A stretch of DNA of 64,000 nt from Sphingobium sp. TCM1 (GCF_001650725.1 NZ_LXVX01000011.1:124001-188000), one strand, 5' to 3'; counted from the stretch's first letter, positions 17,252-25,887 are shown. Notes: generated by a model from the sequence alone, not told the origin. Translations and numbers: made by a program.

Positions 17252-19173
17252 TCACGCGCCGCCAGGCGTTCACCGGCGCCGCCACGACCGCCCTTGTCAC
17301 CGCCACCGAAAGCCTTGCCATGACCGGAAAAGACCTCCTCATCACCAATGCCAGGGTCACGACGCTGGACCGGGAGAATCCGGTGGCGCAGGCGGTCGCG
17401 ATCCGCGATGGCAGGTTCCTGGCGGTCGGTGGCGAGCAGGAGGTGCGCGCCGTCGCCGCGCCCGATGCGCAACTGATCGACGCGAAGGGCCGCCGCCTGA
17501 TCCCCGGACTGATCGACAGCCACATCCATGTCATCCGGGGCGGCCTCAACTATAATATGGAACTGCGCTGGGAAGGCGTGCCGACCCTGGCCGATGCCAT
17601 GGCGATGCTCAAGCGCCAGGCCGAAAACACCCCGCCGCCCCAGTGGGTGCGCGTGGTCGGTGGCTTTACCGAACATCAGTTCGTCGAAAAGCGCCTCCCC
17701 ACCATCGAGGAGATCAACGCCGCCGCGCCCGATACGCCCGTCTTCATCCTCCACCTCTATGATCGCGCGCTGCTGAACGCCGCCGCGCTCCGGGCGGTGG
17801 GCTATGACCGGAATACGCCGAACCCGCCGGGCGGCGAGATCGTCCGTGATGCGCAGGGCAACCCGACCGGGCTGCTGCTGGCCCAGCCCAATGCGACGAT
17901 CCTTTACGCGACCCTGGCCAAGGGGCCGAAGCTGCCGCCCGAATATCAGCTCAACTCCACCCGCCATTTCATGCGCGAGTTGAACGCGCTCGGCGTCACC
18001 AGCGTCATCGATGCGGGTGGCGGCTCGCAAAATTATCCTGACGACTATGAGATTATCGAAAAGCTGCACAAGGATGGCGATCTCACCCTGCGCATCGCCT
18101 ATAATCTCTTCACCCAGAAGCCGAAAGAAGAACTCAGGGACTTCGCTACCTGGTCGACCCAGATCAAGCCGGGCGACGGCGACGATAGCTACCGACACAA
18201 TGGTGCGGGCGAAATGCTGGTGTATTCGGCCGCCGACTTCGAGGATTTTCGCGTCGCCCGCCCCGACATGCCGCCGGAAATGGAAGGCGATCTGGAACCC
18301 GTCATTCGCCTCCTCGCCGAAAGGCGCTGGCCCTGGCGGATGCACGCCACCTATGACCAGACGATCGGCCGCGCATTGGATGTGTTCGAGAAGGTCAATC
18401 GCGACATTCCCCTGGCAGGCCTGAACTGGTTTTTCGATCACGCCGAAACGATCAGCGATCGCAATATCGATCGGATCGCCGCGCTGGGCGGTGGCATCGC
18501 AGTCCAGCATCGCATGGCCTTCCAGGGCGAATATTTTGTCGAACGCTATGGCGCCAGGGCGGCCGAGGCGACCCCGCCGATCAAGCGGATGATGGCGGCC
18601 GGCGTGCCCGTGGGCGCCGGCACCGACGCCACTCGCGTCGCCAGCTACAATCCCTGGGTGTCGCTGTCCTGGCTGGTCACGTCGAAGACGGTCGGCGGTC
18701 TCGCCCTCTATCCGGTGCGCAATCGCCTCGACCGCGAAACCGCGCTGCGCCTCTGGACCGAGAAGAACACATGGTTCTCCAACGAGCCGGGCAAGAAGGG
18801 GCAGATCAAGAAGGGGCAACTTGCCGACCTGGCGCTTCTCTCGGATGATTATTTTGCCGTGCCAGAGGATGAGATCGCCCATCTCCGCTCCGTGCTGACC
18901 CTGCTGGGGGGCAGGATCGTCCATGGCGAGGGCGATTATGGCCCGCTGGCACCGGTTATGCCCAAGGCGATGCCGGACTGGTCGCCTGTTGCGACCTTCG
19001 GCGGCTATCATCGCAAGGATGAAACGGCGAAGAAGTTGGCTTCGGCCTGCGGCTGCGCCTCTTCCTGCGGCGTCCATGGTCATGATCATGCCGCTGCGCT
19101 GGGCGCGAACGTTCCCGCGGCCGATGTCCAGAGCTTCTGGGGGGCGCTGGGCTGCGGTTGCTGGGCGGTATGA
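17248..19173 (+). CDS. Tat-exported amidohydrolase (YtcJ/amidohydrolase-3 family) with Cys/His-rich tail
   Basis: This 641-residue metal-dependent hydrolase opens with a twin-arginine signal (ITRRQAFTGAATTALVTA), so it is probably periplasmic. Metal-binding features are LIPGLIDSHIHV (H92, H94), a histidine in WRMHATYDQ, another in FDHAETISD, and the late aspartate in GAGTDAT. The family acts on C-N or ester bonds of diverse small molecules; the substrate is unknown. The last 45 or so residues are an unusual extension with five cysteines and three clustered histidines (CGCASSCGVHGHDHA, then LGCGCWAV), which looks metal-binding. It overlaps XapX upstream and the YoaK-type gene downstream by four bases each. 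Confidence 0.85.
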   Translation: MITRRQAFTGAATTALVTATESLAMTGKDLLITNARVTTLDRENPVAQAVAIRDGRFLAVGGEQEVRAVAAPDAQLIDAKGRRLIPGLIDSHIHVIRGGLNYNMELRWEGVPTLADAMAMLKRQAENTPPPQWVRVVGGFTEHQFVEKRLPTIEEINAAAPDTPVFILHLYDRALLNAAALRAVGYDRNTPNPPGGEIVRDAQGNPTGLLLAQPNATILYATLAKGPKLPPEYQLNSTRHFMRELNALGVTSVIDAGGGSQNYPDDYEIIEKLHKDGDLTLRIAYNLFTQKPKEELRDFATWSTQIKPGDGDDSYRHNGAGEMLVYSAADFEDFRVARPDMPPEMEGDLEPVIRLLAERRWPWRMHATYDQTIGRALDVFEKVNRDIPLAGLNWFFDHAETISDRNIDRIAALGGGIAVQHRMAFQGEYFVERYGARAAEATPPIKRMMAAGVPVGAGTDATRVASYNPWVSLSWLVTSKTVGGLALYPVRNRLDRETALRLWTEKNTWFSNEPGKKGQIKKGQLADLALLSDDYFAVPEDEIAHLRSVLTLLGGRIVHGEGDYGPLAPVMPKAMPDWSPVATFGGYHRKDETAKKLASACGCASSCGVHGHDHAAALGANVPAADVQSFWGALGCGCWAV

Positions 19174-19868
19174 CCATGGATCGCGCGCCTTCGCCCTTGC
19201 CCTGGCTCCTGCTTCTGCTCTCGGTCACGACCGGACTGGTCGATGCGATCAGCGTGTTGGGCCTTGGCAAGGTGTTCACCGCGAACATGACCGGCAATAT
19301 CGTCTTCCTGGGTTTTGCGGCTGTCGGTACGCCTGGCTTCCATGCGCCGTCCTACCTCGTCGCCATCCTCGCCTTCCTGATCGGCGCGCTGGTGGCGGGG
19401 CGGGTGGGGCGGGGCCATGCCGGCCTGCCGTTGCGACGCTGGCTGCTGGTCGCTGCACTGGTCGAGGCATCGCTGCTCTGGATCGCCGCAGGCGTCGCCA
19501 CCGGCTTCGACATGGTCCGCCAGTCCCCGGATGGGCATCTCTATGCCATTATCGCGCTGACCGGCATAGCCATGGGTTTCCGCAACGCCACCATCCGCTC
19601 GCTCAAGGTGCCCGATCTCACGACCACCGTCCTTACGCTCACTCTCGCCGGCCTGGCGGCCGATTCGGCGATGGCGGGCGGCGGCAACCCCAACATGGCG
19701 CGCCGCATCGGCAGCGTCGTCGCCATCCTGCTTGGCGCTGCGCTCGGCGCCTGGCTGGTCATGGGGCACGGCCTGGTTTTGCCGCTGATCCTCGCGGGAG
19801 CGCTCGTGCTGATCGGGACGATCGCCTGCATGATACATCCGGAAGCGGCGCGCCCGGCCGTCTCCTGA
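19170..19868 (+). CDS. YoaK-family (DUF1275) membrane protein
   Basis: The 232-residue protein has about six hydrophobic helices. The family signatures are TTGLVDAISVLGLGKVFTAN followed by MTGN near the N terminus, and GIAMGFRNATIRSLKVPDL in the middle. DUF1275 proteins are of unknown function and resemble transporters. The start at 19170 uses the ATGA overlap with the amidohydrolase stop; an in-frame ATG at 19158 lies inside that gene and is less likely. It is the last of the five-gene run. A 53-base gap then leads to the LysR gene in the same direction. Confidence 0.83.
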   Translation: MTMDRAPSPLPWLLLLLSVTTGLVDAISVLGLGKVFTANMTGNIVFLGFAAVGTPGFHAPSYLVAILAFLIGALVAGRVGRGHAGLPLRRWLLVAALVEASLLWIAAGVATGFDMVRQSPDGHLYAIIALTGIAMGFRNATIRSLKVPDLTTTVLTLTLAGLAADSAMAGGGNPNMARRIGSVVAILLGAALGAWLVMGHGLVLPLILAGALVLIGTIACMIHPEAARPAVS

Positions 19869-19921
19869 TCGCAGCGGCGGCGGCCATTGTCTATCGCCCG
19901 CCCCTCTGCGATGGAGAGCGT

Positions 19922-20818
19922 ATGATTGATCCTCGCGCCCTGCGGATGTTCCTGGCCGTGTGCCGCGCCAACTCCATCAGCGGCGGCGCGCGGCTGCTCA
20001 ATATCTCGCAACCCTCCGTCTCCAACGCGATCGCCCAACTGGAGCAATCGGTCGGCGCGACCCTGTTCGAACGGTCCCGCACCGGGATCAGCCTGACCGC
20101 CGAGGGCGAAATCCTCCTCCGCCGCGCCGAGACGATCGATTCCGTCCTGCGGGAGGCGGAGGAGGAAATGCAACTCGCGCGCAAGGGCGTGACCGGCCCG
20201 CTTCGCGTGGGCGGTACGCCCGGTGCTCTGGTCAGCCTGTTGCCCGAAGCGGTGCGGCGGCTGGAGGACCGGATGGGTCGCTTCACGCTTCATGCCGTCG
20301 AGCGGCCCGATCATGACCTTGCCGCGATGTTGCGCGCGGGCGAGATCGAACTTGCCTTCGTCACCACCGGGATCGAGGCACCGCCCGACGATCTGGAGGA
20401 AATGACCTTCTCGCGCGATCCTTTCGCGCTGATCGTCGGTCGCCGCAACGATCATCTACCGGCGGAGCTGTCGCTGCGCGACATGGGCGCGATGCGCTGG
20501 GTGCTGCCCGAAGCACGCGGCGCCTTCCGCCGCCAGATCGACGCCCTGTTCATGGCTGCCGACGTGCCCGTGCCGCAGGATGCGATACGCTGCGACTCCC
20601 TGCTCACGACCAAGGCGATCGTGCGGGGCAGCAACAGGGTGACGATCCTGCCGATGCAGGTCGCTGCGGCCGAACTGTCGATCGGCGTGCTGCGAGCCAT
20701 CAGCATCCGGGAGTCCGCTTTCCCCCGCAGCGTCGGCATCCGGCGCATGGCGGGCGGGCGGCTCTCACGCCTGGGCGAAGCGCTGCTGGACGCTCTAATC
20801 CATAGTTCCAAACTATGA
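19922..20818 (+). CDS. LysR-family transcriptional regulator, probable controller of the aromatic/glycoside locus
   Basis: This 298-residue LysR-type regulator has an N-terminal winged helix (LRMFLAVCRANSISGGARLL, then NISQPSVSNAIAQLE) and a co-inducer domain from about residue 90. The ATG at 19922 follows GGAGAGCGT. It lies 53 bases after a five-gene run and 80 bases before a ring-cleavage operon, both in the same direction, so it could serve either. A palindrome with the LysR T-N11-A pattern lies across its own stop codon, just upstream of the ring-cleavage operon, which favours that target. LysR regulators such as FdeR control naringenin degradation in Herbaspirillum. Similar logic here is inference, not shown. 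Confidence 0.9.
   Translation: MIDPRALRMFLAVCRANSISGGARLLNISQPSVSNAIAQLEQSVGATLFERSRTGISLTAEGEILLRRAETIDSVLREAEEEMQLARKGVTGPLRVGGTPGALVSLLPEAVRRLEDRMGRFTLHAVERPDHDLAAMLRAGEIELAFVTTGIEAPPDDLEEMTFSRDPFALIVGRRNDHLPAELSLRDMGAMRWVLPEARGAFRRQIDALFMAADVPVPQDAIRCDSLLTTKAIVRGSNRVTILPMQVAAAELSIGVLRAISIRESAFPRSVGIRRMAGGRLSRLGEALLDALIHSSKL
20801..20817 (+). promoter_or_regulatory. LysR-type operator candidate upstream of the aromatic operon
   Basis: CATAGTT-CCA-AACTATG is a perfect 7-3-7 inverted repeat containing T-N11-A, the core pattern of LysR binding sites. It covers the last codons and stop of the LysR gene and ends 81 bases before the GTG start of the amidohydrolase. The DNA between (about 20820-20860) is strongly AT-rich, fitting a promoter, though I could not pick a convincing -35/-10 pair. 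Confidence 0.5.
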
Positions 20819-20898
20819 TGTTCCTAAAAATCATTATTTTTCTTTGCATGAAAATCGGCGCATAAGCTGCTCGACAAGAGTTTTCGGGAGAGCACGCC

Positions 20899-22134
20899 GT
20901 GCGGCAACTGATCCGCAACATCGCCATCTTCGACGGAACGGGCGCTGCGCCGTTTCCTGGTGCGGTCATTGTAGAGGGCGATCGAATCGCCGCTGTCCTG
21001 CACGACGAAGCCGCCATTGCGGCGGTCGAAGCGGACAGCGTGATCGATGGCCTGGGCGCCACGCTGATGCCGGGCATGGTCGATTCCCACACCCATCTGA
21101 CCTGGGGCAGCTCGGTCGAGAAAATCTATCACCAGTTCATCCTGCCGCCCGAGGAGCTGAAGGTCGCCGCGTGGCGCAATGCTCGTGTGCTGCTCGACCA
21201 TGGCTTCACCAGCCTCTATTCGGCTGGGGCGCTCGGCGACCAGATTGAACCCGAACTGGCCCGCGCGATCGAAGCCGGCCAGACCCCTGGCCCGCGCCTC
21301 GTCCCCTCGACCCTCGAGCGCAGCCCTGAAGGCGAAGAGGGTGTCGAAACCGGTGACGTGTTCAACGGTCGTGGCCCCGAAGCCATGCGCGCCTTCGTCG
21401 CCTACTGCGCGGCGGAGGGGGTGCAGTCCCTGAAGCTCGTCATTTCGGGCGAGGATGCGCTGAAGCCCGGATCGTCGGGTGACATCCTCTACACGGACGA
21501 GGAAATGCAGGCGGCGGGCGAGGCGGCGAAGGAAGCCGGCCTGTGGATCGCCACCCATGCCTATTCGCCGCGCGCGATCAATCTGGCGCTCGAGGCCGGC
21601 GCCCGCATCCTCTATCATTGCTCCTTCGCCGACGATGCCGCGATCGACGCGATGGTCGCGAAGAAGGACGAGATTTTCTACGCGCCCGGTCCCGGCGTCT
21701 CGGTCGCCGCGCTGGAGGCATCGCCCCCGCCGCATATCGACATGTCCTCGATGAAGGCGAGCGCGGCCGAGCGGCTGGAGCTGGAGAAGGTGCTGGTGCC
21801 CAAGCTCAAGGCGCGGGGCGTGCGGGTGCTGCCGGGCGGGGATTACGGTTTCCCCTTCAACCCCAATGGCCGCAACGCCCGCGACCTGGAGCATTTCGTC
21901 AACCTTTACGGCTTCACTCCGGCCGAGGCGCTCAGCGCCGCGACCATGCTGGGCGGCCAGTTGATGGGGCTGGAAGTCGGGCAGGTGAAGCCGGGCTATC
22001 TCGCCGACCTGCTGCTGGTCGAGGGCGATCCGACACAGGACGTTCGCATCCTTCAGGATGCCAGCAATATCAAGATGATTATGTTGGGTGGGAAGATGCA
22101 CAAATCCCCCGCGCAGCAGCCCGTGACCGCCTGA
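20899..22134 (+). CDS. Amidohydrolase-superfamily metal-dependent hydrolase
   Basis: This 411-residue cytoplasmic enzyme retains the full subtype-I binuclear metal site. H64 and H66 lie in MPGMVDSHTHL, the probable carboxylated lysine is K179 (SLKLVIS), H220 is in IATHAYS, H240 in LYHCSF and the catalytic D315 in LPGGDYGFP. The pattern resembles prolidase, imidazolonepropionase and related amidohydrolases. The start is GTG, supported by CGGGAGAG and by the family N terminus. It is the first gene after the LysR and is followed 16 bases later by an aromatic hydroxylase. It may open a lactone, imide or beta-keto product of ring cleavage; the actual substrate is unknown. Confidence 0.85.
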   Translation: MRQLIRNIAIFDGTGAAPFPGAVIVEGDRIAAVLHDEAAIAAVEADSVIDGLGATLMPGMVDSHTHLTWGSSVEKIYHQFILPPEELKVAAWRNARVLLDHGFTSLYSAGALGDQIEPELARAIEAGQTPGPRLVPSTLERSPEGEEGVETGDVFNGRGPEAMRAFVAYCAAEGVQSLKLVISGEDALKPGSSGDILYTDEEMQAAGEAAKEAGLWIATHAYSPRAINLALEAGARILYHCSFADDAAIDAMVAKKDEIFYAPGPGVSVAALEASPPPHIDMSSMKASAAERLELEKVLVPKLKARGVRVLPGGDYGFPFNPNGRNARDLEHFVNLYGFTPAEALSAATMLGGQLMGLEVGQVKPGYLADLLLVEGDPTQDVRILQDASNIKMIMLGGKMHKSPAQQPVTA

Positions 22135-22150
22135 CCGGAAAGACGCTTTC

Positions 22151-23650
22151 ATGTTCGACGTTGCGATCATCGGCTGCGGGCCGGTGGGTGCCTTTGCGGC
22201 CAATCTCCTTGGGAAATCCGGTGTCTCGGTCCTGGTGATCGAGCAGGAAGCACGCCCCTACCCGCTGCCCCGCGCGGTGCATCTCGACCATGAGATGATG
22301 CGTCTGTTTCAGTCCGCGGGGGTGATCGACCGGGTCGCTCCCGACATGCGCGACACCGAAGGCCATCTCCATGTCGGCGCCGACCATGGCGCCATCCGCT
22401 ACATGGGCACGGTCGGCCGGCCGCGTCCGTTCAGCTGGTCCAACGACTATTTCTTCTACCAGCCCGAACTGGAGGATCATCTCCGCGACGCGCTCGCCGA
22501 CCATCCCAATGTAACTGTCCAGTTCGGTGTCGCTTTCGAAACGCTGGAGCAAGACGGGGATGGCGTAACGCTGCGCCTGTCGGGCGGTCGCACCGAACAG
22601 GCCCGCTATGTCATCGCCTGCGACGGATCGCGCAGCGCGGTGCGCAAGGCGCTGGGCATCAGGCTCGACGATCTGGATTTCGAGGAGCCCTGGCTGGTGG
22701 TGGATGCCGAAGTCGACGGTCCTGTCCGCTTCCCCGACCTCTGGGGCGTGCCGCAGGATGCGGATCTTCAGAAACTGTCGGTGATGATGTGCGATCCCAA
22801 GCGCCCGGCCACCGTCGTACCGGGCCGCGGCAATCACCGTCGTTGGGAATTCATGCTCCTGCCTGGCGAAGACGACCAGGCGATGATGGCGCCGCAAGCA
22901 GTCGCAGCTCTTGTCGAACCCTACCTCTCCGGGGTTCCGCACAAGGTGGTGCGCGCGGCGACCTATCGCTTCCATGGTCTGATCGCCGAGCGGTGGCGGC
23001 AGGGCGGCGTCTTCCTGGCCGGCGATGCCGCGCACCAGACGCCGCCCTTTTTCGGACAGGGCATGTGCCATGGCTTGCGCGATGTCGCCAACCTTGCCTG
23101 GAAACTGGAACTGGTATTGAAGGGTCGCGCTCCCGACGCGTTGCTCGACACCTATCAGCCCGAACGCGATCCCCACGTCCGCGCGGTCATTTCCGCCGCC
23201 GTGGGCGCGGGGCGTTATATCTGCATGTTGGACCCCGAAGCGGCGGCCGAGCGTGACGCCCAGATGCGCGAAGCCGCCAAGGGTGCGCAGCATGGCACCG
23301 CCGCCGACCTCATCCCCGCCATCGCCACCGGCATCGTTGCTGCCGGCACGCCGGGCGCGGGCGAGCGCTTCATCCAGCCGCGCGTCGGCGATCGGCTGCT
23401 GGACGATGTGACCGGCGCCGGCTGGCGTCTCTTCGCCCGGACTGCGGTCAAGGGCGGGGACGTGACCGTCATCGACATCGCAGGATTGGACGACCAGGGC
23501 GCGATCGCCGCCTGGCTGGCCGATCGCGGCGCGGAGGCCGTGCTGGTTCGCCCGGACCATTATGTCTTTGGCACCGGCAAGCCTGCCGACCTCATCACGC
23601 GCCGCGACGCCCTGATCGCTGGCGCCGCGCATCAGGAGATTGCCGCATGA
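22151..23650 (+). CDS. FAD-dependent aromatic hydroxylase (class A flavoprotein monooxygenase, MhpA-like)
   Basis: The protein has 499 residues. Its FAD-binding motif is VAIIGCGPVGAFAANLLG (residues 4-21), the DG motif is IACDGSRSAVRKALGI (155-170) and the GD motif is FLAGDAAHQTPPFFGQGM (288-305). These define single-component NAD(P)H-dependent aromatic hydroxylases such as MhpA and PheA. The C-terminal domain (about 390-499) is the degenerate thioredoxin-like fold seen in this group. Such enzymes add an ortho hydroxyl to a phenol, producing the catechol-type substrate of an extradiol dioxygenase, and one lies two genes downstream. FdeE of the Herbaspirillum naringenin pathway is of the same type. 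The stop overlaps the next start (ATGA). Confidence 0.9.
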   Translation: MFDVAIIGCGPVGAFAANLLGKSGVSVLVIEQEARPYPLPRAVHLDHEMMRLFQSAGVIDRVAPDMRDTEGHLHVGADHGAIRYMGTVGRPRPFSWSNDYFFYQPELEDHLRDALADHPNVTVQFGVAFETLEQDGDGVTLRLSGGRTEQARYVIACDGSRSAVRKALGIRLDDLDFEEPWLVVDAEVDGPVRFPDLWGVPQDADLQKLSVMMCDPKRPATVVPGRGNHRRWEFMLLPGEDDQAMMAPQAVAALVEPYLSGVPHKVVRAATYRFHGLIAERWRQGGVFLAGDAAHQTPPFFGQGMCHGLRDVANLAWKLELVLKGRAPDALLDTYQPERDPHVRAVISAAVGAGRYICMLDPEAAAERDAQMREAAKGAQHGTAADLIPAIATGIVAAGTPGAGERFIQPRVGDRLLDDVTGAGWRLFARTAVKGGDVTVIDIAGLDDQGAIAAWLADRGAEAVLVRPDHYVFGTGKPADLITRRDALIAGAAHQEIAA

Positions 23651-24078
23651 GCCTCACCCTCGCCCAGGCGCGGATCATCATCGACACGGCGCTGGAAAAG
23701 GCGCGCGCCGATGGCGCGCAGCCGCTCGCCGTGGTCGTGCTGGACGCGGGCGCGCACCCCGTCGCTTGTGTGCGCGAGGACGGCGCCAGCCTGTTCCGTT
23801 TCGACATCGCTAAGGCCAAAGCCTCGGGTGCGCTGGGGATGGGGGCGGACACGCGGGTCATTGCCGCGCGCGCCGCCTCCAATCCTGCCTTCTTCCAGAG
23901 CGTGGTGGCCGTCACCGGCGGCCAGCTCGCTCTGTCGCCCGGCGGCGTCCTGATCCGTGAGATGGAAGGCGCGGTGATCGGCGCCGTCGGGATCAGCGGC
24001 GATACGGGCGATTGCGACGAGGCTTGCGCCATTGCGGGCATATTGGCCGCCGGCCTTGCCCATGGAGATGTGAAATGA
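23647..24078 (+). CDS. GlcG/HbpS-family (DUF336) protein
   Basis: This 143-residue protein covers the whole GlcG/HbpS domain, with LTLAQARIIIDTALEKAR at the N terminus, VVVLDAGAHPVACVREDG and the glycine-rich LSPGGVLIREMEGAVIGAVG. HbpS binds haem in Streptomyces, but most members, including those in aromatic-degradation operons, have no assigned role. It overlaps the upstream hydroxylase and the downstream dioxygenase by four bases each, so it is translated together with both. It may be an accessory factor for a ring-cleavage step. That role is a guess from position. Confidence 0.85.
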   Translation: MSLTLAQARIIIDTALEKARADGAQPLAVVVLDAGAHPVACVREDGASLFRFDIAKAKASGALGMGADTRVIAARAASNPAFFQSVVAVTGGQLALSPGGVLIREMEGAVIGAVGISGDTGDCDEACAIAGILAAGLAHGDVK

Positions 24079-24965
24079 AGTTGCGCAGCATCGAACTGGC
24101 GCTGCCGGGCGCGGAGCAGGCCGCTGCCTTCCTGACCGAGATCTGGGGCATGGCCCCGGCCGATGTGGTGGGCAATATCCATTATCTGCGCGGATCGGGC
24201 AGCTATCCCTATCTGGTGGCGCTGGAAGAGTCAGCGGATTGCTATGTCCGCTCCACCACCTTCGTCTGCACCGCCGAACGGCTGGCGCAGTTGAAGCAGA
24301 GCGTCGCCGCCGCCGGCCTGACCGCCGCGCCGGTGACGTCCAACGATCTGGGCGGCGGCCATGGCATCATCGTCGAGCTGGCGGAGGGCGAATTGCTGCG
24401 CTTCCTGGTCGATGCCACGGAAGTCGCGCCGATCGAGGGCGCCGATCTGCCGGTCAAGCTGACCCATGTGGTGTTCAACAGCGCCGACGCCGAAGCGACC
24501 GGCCATCTGGTCGAGGACGCGCTCGGCTTTCGCGTGTCGGACCGGACCAAGGGCATGGTATTCGTGCGATGCAACGATTCCCACCACAGCACCGCCTTCG
24601 CCCGCGCGGGCTTCGCGTCGCTGAACCATATTGCCTTCGAGATGGAGGATCTGGACGCGGTGATGCGCGGTATTGGCCGGTTGCGCGATCAGGACATGGC
24701 GCCGGCCTGGGGGCCGGGCCGCCATGGTCCGGGTGCCAACGTCTTCGCCTATTTCATCGCTCCCTTCGGCCCGGTGATCGAATTTTCGACCGCCGTGAAC
24801 AAGGTGCCCGACGATTATCAGCCCGGCGCGCCGGAGGACTGGACCTGGCCGGCCAAGCGGATCGACCAGTGGGGCATGTCCGACAAGGATTTTGACGGTC
24901 TGCGCGCCGCCGAGGAGAAATTCCGCCATCGCCGCGATTGGGAGGCCGCCCCGCTTGACGCTTGA
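24075..24965 (+). CDS. Type I extradiol ring-cleavage dioxygenase (VOC superfamily)
   Basis: The 296-residue protein has two VOC modules. In the C-terminal module the iron ligands are H131 (KLTHVVFN), H185 (LNHIAFEM) and E236 (GPVIEFS). H170, H217 and Y226 sit at almost the same spacing from the second ligand as the active-site residues H195, H241 and Y250 of the biphenyl-pathway enzyme BphC. The active centre therefore looks complete. The enzyme should cleave a catechol-like ring next to the two hydroxyls using Fe(II) and O2. It overlaps the DUF336 gene upstream and precedes an FAH-type hydrolase, the standard meta-cleavage order. The ring substrate is not known. Confidence 0.88.
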   Translation: MKLRSIELALPGAEQAAAFLTEIWGMAPADVVGNIHYLRGSGSYPYLVALEESADCYVRSTTFVCTAERLAQLKQSVAAAGLTAAPVTSNDLGGGHGIIVELAEGELLRFLVDATEVAPIEGADLPVKLTHVVFNSADAEATGHLVEDALGFRVSDRTKGMVFVRCNDSHHSTAFARAGFASLNHIAFEMEDLDAVMRGIGRLRDQDMAPAWGPGRHGPGANVFAYFIAPFGPVIEFSTAVNKVPDDYQPGAPEDWTWPAKRIDQWGMSDKDFDGLRAAEEKFRHRRDWEAAPLDA

Positions 24966-25053
24966 CCGCCGGGCCGCGCTCGCCGCGCTTGGCGGCGCGC
25001 TGCTCGGAACAACCGGAATAAAGGCCGCCCCGCGCGGCAGAGGAGACAGAGAC

Positions 25054-25887
25054 GTGACCCGATTTGTAAGCTTCCGCCGCCCCGACGGCACCCCGAGCTT
25101 CGGCCGCCAGAATGGCGAGACGATCGTGGAACTGGCAACCGACGCGACGCCCAGCCTGAAGGCGGCGCTGACCGACGGCAGCCTTGCCGGCCTGACTGAC
25201 GGTGCGTCCTTCGCCGCCGCCGATGTCGTGCTGCTGCCGGTCATTCCCGATCCCGCCAAGATCCTGTGCGTGGGCCTCAACTATGCCGAGCATGTCAAGG
25301 AAACCGGCCGCGAGCAGAAGGCGCATCCGGCGATCTTCGTGCGCTATGCCGACAGCCTGATCGCGGATGGCCAGCCCATGGTGAAGCCCGCCGTCACCAC
25401 CCGCTTCGACTATGAGGGCGAACTGGCGGTCATCATCGGCAAGCCTTGTCACAAGGTCGCAGCCGCTGACGCCATGGCCTATGTCGCCGGTTATGCCTGC
25501 TTTAACGACGGGTCGGCGCGCGATTGGCAGCGCCACAATATCCAGTTCACGCCGGGCAAGACCTTCCCTGGCACCGGCGGCTTCGGCCCCGCGCTGGTGA
25601 CGCCCGACGCGATCGAGGATTTGGGCGCGCTGCGCGTCCAGACCCGCCTCAATGGCGAACTGGTGCAGGACCAGCCGGTCAGCGACATGATCTGGGACAT
25701 TCCCACGGTCATCGAATATATCAGCGCCTTCACGCCGCTCGCCCCTGGTGATGTCATCGCCACGGGCACCCCTGGCGGCGTCGGCGACAAGCGTACCCCG
25801 CCGCTCTACATGAACGCGGGCGACAAGGTCGAAGTCACCATCGGCACCATCGGCACGCTGACCAACCGCATCATCGACGAACAGTAA
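25054..25887 (+). CDS. Fumarylacetoacetate hydrolase (FAH) family enzyme
   Basis: From the GTG at 25054 (preceded by AGGAGACAGAGAC) the protein has 277 residues, the normal FAH length. Family features are ILCVGLNYAEHVKETGRE, the metal-binding TRFDYEGELAVIIGK, GSARDWQRHNIQF and VIATGTPGGVGD. FAH enzymes split the C-C bond of acylpyruvates or hydrate/decarboxylate meta-cleavage products, which fits the dioxygenase just upstream. A second possible start is TTG 24955, preceded by GGGAGG. It would add a 33-residue twin-arginine-like leader (LDRRAALAALGGALLG) and send the enzyme to the periplasm. I annotate the shorter form because family length and the ribosome site support it, but both starts are plausible. 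Confidence 0.85.
   Translation: MTRFVSFRRPDGTPSFGRQNGETIVELATDATPSLKAALTDGSLAGLTDGASFAAADVVLLPVIPDPAKILCVGLNYAEHVKETGREQKAHPAIFVRYADSLIADGQPMVKPAVTTRFDYEGELAVIIGKPCHKVAAADAMAYVAGYACFNDGSARDWQRHNIQFTPGKTFPGTGGFGPALVTPDAIEDLGALRVQTRLNGELVQDQPVSDMIWDIPTVIEYISAFTPLAPGDVIATGTPGGVGDKRTPPLYMNAGDKVEVTIGTIGTLTNRIIDEQ

Noticed and set aside
18923..19921. In-frame upstream extension of the LysR protein at 19922
   Set aside because: It overlaps the amidohydrolase and YoaK genes in another frame; the LysR family starts at MIDPRALRMFL with a ribosome site before it.
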